Source of the DNA: Ganoderma boninense
Taxonomy: Eukaryota; Basidiomycota; Agaricomycetes; Polyporales; Polyporaceae
DNA: 64,000 nucleotides
NCBI GenBank assembly: GCA_002900995.3
Contig: CM035305.1
Location: 2,154,467-2,218,466, forward strand
Direction: 5' to 3'
Part shown: piece by piece, positions 56,736-64,000 of the stretch
How positions within the stretch are numbered: position 1 is the stretch's first letter
How the letters are laid out: each line of letters starts with the position of its first letter
Translations under genes and position numbers: made by a program
The notes under the pieces: generated by a model
The model's input: the letters and a program-made list of their open reading frames with translations, nothing else
Told to the model about the DNA's origin: nothing
Databases searched by the model: none

Positions 56736-57121
56736 AAGTAACGAGGCGGGAAGAGGACAGGACCTCAGGCCACTGGTTGCGAAGGTCGCAAGGGTTTATA
56801 GCGGCTATTCGATCTCCGACAGCAATACCCCCTCGGGACCCAACGTTGCCCCCGATAAGTCCTCTCGTCCAAGTGACAGCCATCCCTACTCCCACGACGA
56901 ATCCTTGCGTCGTCCCACTGGCAGCGAACCACTTTTCATGCATTACGTTCATCGGGTCGGCATCCACATTGCCAGGTTCATCCCCGAGATGGCCTGAATT
57001 ATAGTACTCGCGGCGACTACGGTCGCGTCCTGTAAGCTCTATGCCGTGACATGCTCCAGCACATCATCCAATTGTCCGGTTTCCTAGGTGGTCCTCTACA
57101 CATACATAGGCGTGGCCGCTG
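56736..57121. other. intergenic region between tandem F-box genes
   Basis: Under 400 bases between the longest start of copy 1 and the stop of copy 2. Nothing recognised. Confidence 0.4.
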
Positions 57122-59202
57122 CTAGATCGGAGTCGTCACCCCAAGGATATCGTCCTCTGGATATAGCATCCGCATCTCTGCCGTCAGCAGACATCTCGTC
57201 GGATCTCCCTCTGAATCCACTTCTGAATAAGAAACGTCCTCAACAAATTGCCCCAGTTGAGGAAAATTCTGATGGAGAATCTGCGCATGGACTGGGGATA
57301 GCCCCACATATCTAAACTCAGAGCTTCCCCCTACAAACGAATAATGACCCAGTGAATGAATCTGGTTGGAGAGAGCACGTACAGTACTCGATACCGCGAG
57401 ATGTAGCGATCTTATACCTCACTTGCTGGCTATCTTCTTTCGATAGCTGGAAGTTGTCTCAGCTAGCGGTTGCTGCAAGACCTCAACTGTAGTGCCGCCA
57501 ACGTACCTTCCACCCGACGATGATTGCTGAGTCTCCCTCGGGCTCTTCATTGTGAATAACCACCTTTCCAACTACCGCACCGGGTCCTGCCCAGGGTATT
57601 CCGAACGGTACATGATTTGCTGATCGGGATCCTCCAGTCGCTGCACAGCGGCCTTGACAGCCGCCACTTGCTTTTTGTCGAGGAGAACAGCCGAGCTGGG
57701 TGCATTCATGATGAGCGCATCCAGCAAGACAGCGTGGCCGTCTAGAGGAAGCACATCAGATATGTTCTCGGGGTACTTGATGTACGCGTCCGAGAGGGGG
57801 GCTGTCGTGGTCGCCAGAGCGCACTGTGCGGCGTGTGACGCGAGGAGACACGTTTCATGAGAAGTATCGGACCATTGCAAGGCCCCGTATTCGTTGTATA
57901 GAGCGAGGTTCCGAGCGGCCTCTTCCATCGAATGGATGAAGAACCATTTCATAGAAAGGGGGAGAAGCCAGCTAGGACTGTCGTCGAGGATTCTCTCCAG
58001 TGCAGGAACGTCGCGATCGGCGGCCAGATAAAGGACAGGTTTTGAAGCGAAGTCGACTAGGCACTTGCCATGCTCAGTCGAAAGAGTGCGGACCACGCAG
58101 ATGGGGCTGTTTGAGCCAGCTGCGGCTGCCGCATACGCCACCAGCCCAAGGCGGCGACAGATAGCCAGAAAGATCCACGTCTTGGCGAACGTAGTGAGCG
58201 CATAGTTCCTTTCCGACATGAGAATCACATGCGGGTAAGAGTTGAGAACGTGTGCCGTGTCTTCTATGTTGACTTCGAAGTGGTTATGTTAGCGCGCCTG
58301 CCACGCATCGAGGCAAGCCAGGCAAAGGCGTCCACGTACTTACAGTCGTCTCTGAGCATATCCAGATATTTCATCGCCTCGATGATCTCACCACAAGCTC
58401 GCTTCAAGTCAAAACCTGGATCATTTCTATTCCAGACGACTTTTCTACGGGAGGGGCTAAGGTGGCCCGCGCGACACTCTCGCGCGATGTAGTCGAACTC
58501 ACGGCCGATCTGCCGAAAGATAGTCAGGACTATACCCCTCTGGAACACCAGTGGCAGATTTACCAGCTGCGGCGACCATCCAAAGAACGCCGACCAGGCG
58601 CACAGCATCTCCTCTTCGTTGACCATACGGTCGTCCCGAGCGGCGCGATGCCAAGTCATGACTGCCCAGTACCTCGCAATCACCCCCTGCGCGGCTTTCG
58701 CCCAATAGCTCCTAGGCAGTGCGTGTGGCTCGGCGGGTATGTTACTGTCCGGAGATGGCTCGGAGGAGGCCAGTCGGAGAGTGTCGCGAAAATACGTGGG
58801 GGGAAGCAGATTGACCTCCTCATCCAACGCGTCCCAGACGTCGAAAGAGAGCTCCTTCGCGATGATTAGTGCACGTTGGGACCTTCCGAACACTTGCGTC
58901 CGGATCTCGTCGACGATGCGCAGGGCTCGGTTGTCTAGCGTGCGGCGCTCACAGTACAGACGGCAGTAGTTGTTCCCCCACCGCCGGCGCCGATCTTCCT
59001 CCCTCTCAGAGACGTCGTGGGTGTATCGCATCTCGTAGAGCTCCTTCCAGGTTGAGAGACTTATGACGATAGTGCGTACATACGAGTTCACCGCAAGAAG
59101 GTTGGCGAGCACCTTGATCGCATCGGGAGTTGGTGGTCCAAGAGAGCGGCAGATATGAAGGTAAAGCTCGACAGGAAGGTCAGTCCCGTAGATGTTGAGC
59201 AT
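57122..59202 (-). CDS. FBXO21-like F-box protein (tandem copy 2)
   Basis: Paralog of the gene at 54640-56678, with matching blocks: MLNIYGTDLPVELYLHICRS versus MDTHLPVELYIQCLVQ, YEMRYTHDVSEREEDRRRR versus YRARYTHNVGEREEERVRR, AEPHALPRSYWAKAAQGVIA versus THALPRRFWATASLGAIA. After an intron the core continues WIFLAICRRLGLVAY. The YccV-like part is GAVVGKVVIHNEEPEGDSAI-IVGWK, then short exons including RYVGLSPVHAQILHQNFPQL and a last exon ending EDDILGVTTPI. The transglutaminase-like block is less complete than in copy 1. One base break lies near 57587, where a GG run needs one more G. The start is ATG 59202; ATG 59256 upstream is possible. Such domain sets occur in SCF adaptors; the substrate is unknown. 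Confidence 0.75.
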
Positions 59203-59785
59203 GACGTGTACTTCGTTCGTCGTCTCTTCGCGGATGAAGACGGATGCCTTTGCCAAGAATGCCAGCGGCGGTTGTGGACCAGGAGCTATCCAAGAGCGCT
59301 GGCAGGATCTAGCATGGTGTAACTTTAAGTGATCGATGGAGTTCAGTGGGACCTTCCAGTGTACCTGACATGCATCATATACAACATTTACTTAGGCAAA
59401 GCCATGTACGATGCTGAACCCATTCTGAAAGCACGACTCACCATCAATAGAGACACAATTCGCATTCAAGTACAATGTTAATAAAAATCATCAGCACGCG
59501 AGCATCGGTGCCTCTGCGCTTGCTCTGTACGATGGGGTCCAAATGGGAACAGAAAACGCTCGAGCCGCCAAGAGGGTACTCAGCCTCCTGGCAAGGCGCC
59601 CATCCTCCGTGGGCACAGACCCGATGCAATTCATACAGTAACATTGCAACAAATCGTATCAGGAACAACATAGCAGACACAACATTAATGCCAAGTACAA
59701 CAGCCTCCTCAGTGTCCAGTGCCACAAGTCTGAAGGTCTAAATCGAGCAGGAAAGTCACCATCCCCAATGTCTCGCCCACAGACC
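59203..59785. other. intergenic region
   Basis: About 580 bases between the start of F-box copy 2 and the stop of the fucosyltransferase-like gene, AT-richer. Two antiparallel ORFs of about 90 codons overlap at 59444-59741; neither has family signatures. Confidence 0.4.
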
Positions 59786-61641
59786 CTAATGATCGTCGGC
59801 ACCCTTGTAGCCCCACAGGATGGTGCGCGTTGCCCCATCTTGCCACGATTCCACCCTGCGTCGTGACAGAATGGAATATGTCGAGCGATCCGTCGCCACG
59901 AACCCGACCGCGGTTGATTGGATGGCCGCGTCGAAGGATGACGGGATACCACCGTCCAAAGACCTCCACGGTGCGAAATGCGTCATGGTCGACAGTCTTC
60001 CAACCCATCGCCTTAATTTGGTCCCACCACTCGGTGTCCTTCTCGTCACTCGTGATGATGACACGGGTCGACGGGACGTCGAGACCCTTGCGTTCACGAA
60101 GCTCATCCTGAACCTCTCTGGAGCACATGGAGGCGTCAGTCGGCAGGTTAAGCAGAAACAATGAACCGCACCCACTTCACCCTCCGCTCGATGACAGGTA
60201 TTGGTGCGAAACAATCCTCAGGGTTCTCAGCCATCCAGCACCAGTTGGCGAAGTCTCCATGACGAATGTGGACGGCGATGTACTAGCAATGCAGTCAGCA
60301 ACCGTCAGATCGCCCGAAAGTGATATTTACCGGGGGGACATCGGATCCCGGGGGTAGATCGAAGATTCGCCGGACATAATAGCCGGTAATCATCTCAATG
60401 CGCTTCGTCCAGTGAGCATGGCGCAACACATTTCGCCACATGGGAGCGTAGTCGAAATCATATTCGAATGACTGCAGGACGGGGAAGTCAGAACGTGATT
60501 TGGAGGAGAAAAACGTAAAAGGCTCACCTGCTGGGCACAAGCATAATACAAATAGTCGAAGCACAGTAGATGGTCGTCGGGTTCCAAAACAGCGTTGTGG
60601 AGCGGAGAGGGTTCGGCGTGGCCAATGTTGCGAGAGCGCTCTTGTGGGTAGCTGAGGCGGGTGAGCGCCATGAAGGTGCTGCACATATCATGCGGGTAGT
60701 TGGGGATCATCTTCACCCAGTCGGGGGCTTTAGTGTAGGACAGGTCTGTCCAACGATGTCACGGAAATTGTTGACGCGGAAACGAAGGCTTGGGAGCTGT
60801 GTATGCTCACCTAGCTTGATCCAGTCTGGTGCAGCGCTGTTTCTGGGGTGGTGCTCGTTGGCTTGGACTGCCTCCCAGACGCTCCAGCAGCCAAGGTCAT
60901 CGACAAGGTCGCTCTCAGGGTCCTTGACCTCGTCCCATTCGAGAATGTCGATGCCAGACTCGTTGATGAAGCGGGGAACGTCGAAGACTTCTCCGAAGGC
61001 GATAGTGTTGGCATCGCCACCGATGTGGGAGGGCGTGAACATGGGTACAATTGGGACGCGCTCGGTGAGAGAGCCGAGGTATATCAGATTGGCGTAAGTC
61101 ATGACATCGTTGGCTGGAGGGTGATGTTGAAAACACGGAGAAACGAAACACGGCACGAGTAGACTCACTCCATCCTGCAGAGGGCCAAGAAGTGATGTAC
61201 TTGGTATCGTTGCGCAAATTGTCGCGGAAGCTGCGGGTTGGAGGACCGAGTACGGCTTGCGAATAAGAGTACTCCTCTTCCGGTTCGGGTTCAGGCTCTG
61301 GATCTAGCTCTGAATCTGGGACGGCTGCATGCTCGGACGGGCTGGTGGAGTTGGGAGGTATTAGCTGGTGCGCGGCGTCCTCAGGGGTCGGGGGTGAGCT
61401 GAAGGGCGCCCTGATGTGTGTAGACAATGGTGGTCAGAGAGAAGGCAAGGACGGAAAGGACGGTGAGGGAGAGGAGGGCGACGAGGACACGGCGCCTGGG
61501 GAGGGAGGACATGAAGCGACGAGCCGAAGAGGGCGACGTGGGAGAGGAAGGTCGGCTGGAGTCAGCGTAGGGGAGGAGGGGCAGCTTGGAATCGGAGCGT
61601 TCGTGTTTCGTGCTGAAGAGGGAGTCGGGACGGTCAGCCAT
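59786..61641 (-). CDS. O-fucosyltransferase-like glycosyltransferase, type II membrane protein
   Basis: MADRPDSLFSTKHERSDSK starts a short cytoplasmic tail. A membrane anchor (VLVALLSLTVLSVLAFSLTT) and a Pro/Glu-rich stem follow, as in Golgi glycosyltransferases. The catalytic part begins KYITSWPSAGWTNDVMTYAN and LIYLGSLTERVPIVPMFTPS-HIGG, the N-terminal half of the O-FucT superfamily fold. The donor-site motif is YIAVHIRHGDFANWCW (H-x-R-x-G-D). After that come RVIITSDEKDTEWWDQIKAM and, at the end, VGFVATDRSTYSILSRRRVE, the family's S-T-x-S...R-R pattern. Introns separate all these blocks. A one-base break at about 59933 (extra base) interrupts WYPVIL|DAAIQSTAVG. The family is inferred from motifs. 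The head-to-head GDP-fucose-transporter-like neighbour supports a fucose role, but the acceptor is unknown. Confidence 0.72.
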
Positions 61642-62424
61642 GGCTGAGTGTGACAGGGCCCGCGGAGGGGGCGAACGGTGGAACGGTAGCGAAGGCACGG
61701 GTGGCCAGTCAAGAGGAGCTACTAGCAAGATGGATTATAATTTACGACGAGAGGCGGAAGAGCGGGAGAATATTAATGTTGGGCGCATGGAGGCCGGGGG
61801 CGGCTGCATGCCGCTGGGGAGGGGTTGTGCGAGTCTGGGCTAGGATCGGACTGCCGATGACAGATGCCAATGGAGAGCGACTGCCACTCTCCGCCCGTCC
61901 TCCTCTGCCAGCCTCTGCCACACTTATTTTCCCCGTCACGCCCACCCTGTCACATCCCCGCATTCCCCGGCGTCCCTTTCCCGTTACGTAATACCCCTTC
62001 TCTCGTCCCCCTGGACTTTCGAGGACAGTCGCGCCGTGGACCACACTGACTAGTGACTACTCGACCAGGTTATCGCCCGACTGCCCGAGTGCATCACATC
62101 AATCGATCCTGACACGCCGTCCCTCGTCGGGCCGCATTGCAGCCTTCCGCGCCTGCCTTGCCCAATGTAGGCCCCGATCCCACGGCGAGCTGTTTATCCC
62201 TGTTTATCCCCCTGCCTGAATCGGCCAGGTCCAGCCACGCCGACCGTGTCCGACACTACCGGCCTCTCCAACTCCTCAACGCCCCTTTATTATCTCAAAC
62301 TCATCCGCGCTTCAAAATGTCCCCTCGCCTGCAGGCCTCCTTGCTCCCCCGCCGTCCTCGACCCCACCGGTGACCTTGCTCTCTACGGATCCCTGTCTCT
62401 GATCCCTCTCCTCCACAACCTCCA
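61642..62424. promoter_or_regulatory. divergent promoter, O-fucosyltransferase-like / nucleotide-sugar transporter
   Basis: About 780 bases between the two divergent starts. ATTATAAT-like sequence at 61734-61741, about 90-100 bases from the transferase start, is a TATA candidate; CTTTATTATC at 62284-62293 lies on the transporter side. Pyrimidine-rich tracts fill 61900-62020. Confidence 0.5.
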
Positions 62425-64000
62425 ATGGACGGAAAGCCCATTCCTCACCGATGGCAGGTCGCGGGCGTCGTCTCCTTCTACATGTCCGCAGCCCTGGTCG
62501 TACGTTCTACTAATCTGTACCCCCACCGACGCGACACCACTGACATGAACTCCCTTCGTTCTCAGATGGTCTTTGTGTAAGCTCCTGAAATCATGTACCG
62601 CTCGTCCTCACCTACTCACCAGGCGCATGCAGAAACAAGGCCGTCCTCAATGGCTCCCCTGACCTTCCCCTCCTTTTCCTTCTCAATCAACTCATTCTTG
62701 CAGTGGTCCTTCTCCATGCCACCGCCTTCCTCACCACCAAGGTCGACATTCCCCAGCTCAAGCTCGAGACCGCCAAGAAGCTTGCCCCAGTCACATTCGT
62801 TAACGTCGTCGGATTGGTCTTCAATATCCTCTGTCTTCGCGGCGTAGAGGCTTCCTATTTCCAGGTGCGTTACATGCCCCCGACCTGTGCACATTTTATA
62901 CTCATCGTTTGCTTCGTATCCGCCCAGATTGCCAGAGGTCTCGTCCTCCCTCTGACCATTGGCGTTTCCTCAACCCACAGCCGCTCGACCCCCTCCCTTC
63001 GAGTTCTCCTCGCAGCCTTCATCGTCACATCTGGATTTTTCATCGGTGTCGCACCCGATGCCGCAATGACGCAACACTTTAGGGAAGCACCGAGTCAACT
63101 CTCCATCTTCTACGGCGTGCTCTCCTCGTTGTTCATCGCCATTCATGCGGTCCTAATCAAGATTTCCCTTCCACATGCCGGGAACTCCACCATCCAGCTT
63201 GCGTACTGGCAAAATCTTGGCTCTGCCGTGTTCTTGGCGCCGTTCATTTTCTTCCAGGGAGAGGTTTCCAAGCTTTTCGAGCTCTATCACACTCCAGAAT
63301 GGAATGCTCGGGTATTTGTGTGGGGCAGTCTCGTCACTGGCGTTTTCGGCTTCCTGCTTTGCGTTGCCGGGCTGCTTAGCATTAAAGTTACAAGCCCAGT
63401 GACGCATATGTTCTCCAGCGTGAGTTTGCCCTGCATGACGTACTTGCTATCCGCGCAGTACATCGCTAACCTTACTTCCTTCTGCTCACGCTCTTGGACC
63501 GCGCTGGCGTCGCAATGTTGATGACCTATTCTAGGCTGCGCGTTCAGCCATTCAGACCCTGCTCGGCGTATGGCTGTTCAATGATCTCCTGTCAACGTGA
63601 GTGGCCCTCCTATAATGCAATTTATCCCTTCCCCTCCGTAGTCCCTGAGCTCGACGCGATGCACACCACCGCGACCTCCCCCCGCACAATAATTGCCGAT
63701 CCCTTCCCGCCATTACATTACGCATATGTGCACCGCGTGCTTCATTCCCTTCTCTTCCCCACTTCCCTTCATTTCCGAATGCGCCCGCGTTTGAATGCTG
63801 ACTGACAGTGCAACTGATCCAGGAACCGCGCGGCCTCTATCCTCGTAATCGCCGCCGGGACGATGTTTTACACATGGGTCAAGTCTGTCGAGACCGCACC
63901 ACCGCCGCCGTCAGCGCGCAGTGTCCGGGTGCCGTCGGACGACGTCGAAGCGTCTGCGGCAGAGCGTCTGAATCGCATCGAGGAAGGGGAAGAGGTGTTT
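62425..64000 (+). CDS. nucleotide-sugar transporter, SLC35C1 (GDP-fucose transporter)-like, partial
   Basis: Multi-pass Golgi carrier of the drug/metabolite transporter superfamily. Start MDGKPIPHRWQVAGVVSFYM, then an 11-base micro-exon (ATGGTCTTTGT) giving SAALV-MVFV-NKAVLNGSPD. Further blocks: LLFLLNQLILAVVLLHATAF, KLAPVTFVNVVGLVFNILCL, RGVEASYFQIARGLVLPLTI, FIVTSGFFIGVAPDAAMTQH, SIFYGVLSSLFIAIHAVLIK, STIQLAYWQNLGSAVFLAPF, HMFSSAARSAIQTLLGVWLF and ILVIAAGTMFYTWVKSVE. The N-x-C-L-x-x-V-x-x-(S/A)-F-Y and V-x-(S/A)-x-x-x-x-x-x-K blocks resemble SLC35C1 rather than SLC35A. The stop was not reached: the acidic C-terminal tail (ERLNRIEEGEEVF) runs off the window. Divergent from an O-fucosyltransferase-like gene. 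Confidence 0.82.
62566..62576 (+). other. 11-base micro-exon (transporter gene)
   Basis: ATGGTCTTTGT lies between ...GTTCTCAG and GTAAGCTCC. Exon 1 ends at 62499 in phase 0, and the micro-exon plus the next exon (AAACAAGGCC, from 62633) reads M-V-F-V-N-K, the conserved first membrane segment end. Skipping shifts the frame. Confidence 0.85.

Noticed and set aside
59444..59741. Two antiparallel ORFs of about 90 codons
   Set aside because: They overlap on opposite strands, match nothing recognised, and lie in AT-richer spacer DNA.

Overview
The window looks like nuclear DNA of a filamentous basidiomycete, most likely an Agaricomycete. Genes are split by many short introns, mostly about 50-70 bases with GT...AG ends and CTRAC-like branch sites. 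They are packed on both strands, and coding regions are GC-rich. The gene families also fit: a Zn2Cys6 regulator with an MHR region, agaric-type homeodomain proteins, several F-box genes, fungal ceramide glucosyltransferase, Sec3, Utp17 and a PTS2 thiolase. The assignment is by pattern recognition only; no database search was run. I count 25 protein-coding genes and saw no rRNA, tRNA or CRISPR.

Layout, left to right. 0-6 kb: a SAM methyltransferase (-) divergent from a GNL1-type GTPase (+). 6.5-11 kb: a Ser/Thr-rich single-pass surface protein (-) and a membrane-anchored heparinase II/III-like lyase (copy 1, -). 11.3-15.1 kb: a peroxisomal 3-ketoacyl-CoA thiolase (-) divergent from a TatD nuclease (+). 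15.1-15.9 kb: a 708-bp non-autonomous DNA transposon with perfect inverted ends. 16-24.3 kb: a TPR/F-box/LRR protein (Dia2/Pof3 type, -), ceramide glucosyltransferase (+) and exocyst Sec3 (+). 24.5-29.5 kb: a chromodomain/coiled-coil protein (+) and a Yop1/HVA22-type ER-shaping protein (-). 31-38.3 kb: a Zn2Cys6 regulator (+) and the WD40 ribosome-biogenesis factor Utp17/WDR75 (+). 38.8-44.7 kb: two homeodomain genes flanking heparinase-like copy 2 (all -). 45-50.7 kb: an F-box protein and a PB1 protein (both -). 51-54.3 kb: a xylose-reductase-type aldo-keto reductase (-) divergent from a ketopantoate-reductase-like enzyme (+). 54.6-59.2 kb: a tandem pair of FBXO21-like F-box proteins (-). 59.8-64 kb: an O-fucosyltransferase-like enzyme (-) divergent from a GDP-fucose-transporter-like carrier (+, cut by the window end).

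The strongest second-look signals are structural. The thiolase gene appears to contain both an AT-AC intron of U2 type and a GC-AG intron. Three genes carry micro-exons of 8, 9 and 11 bases. The two heparinase-like copies share a nearly identical 3' tract although the rest of the genes has diverged, which suggests gene conversion. A new-looking TIR element sits 18 bases after the TatD stop. Many otherwise intact conserved genes contain single-base frame breaks, mostly at homopolymers. I read these mainly as consensus errors of the assembly rather than gene decay, so the frame-broken genes are annotated as CDS. Gene spans run from start codon to stop codon and include introns.
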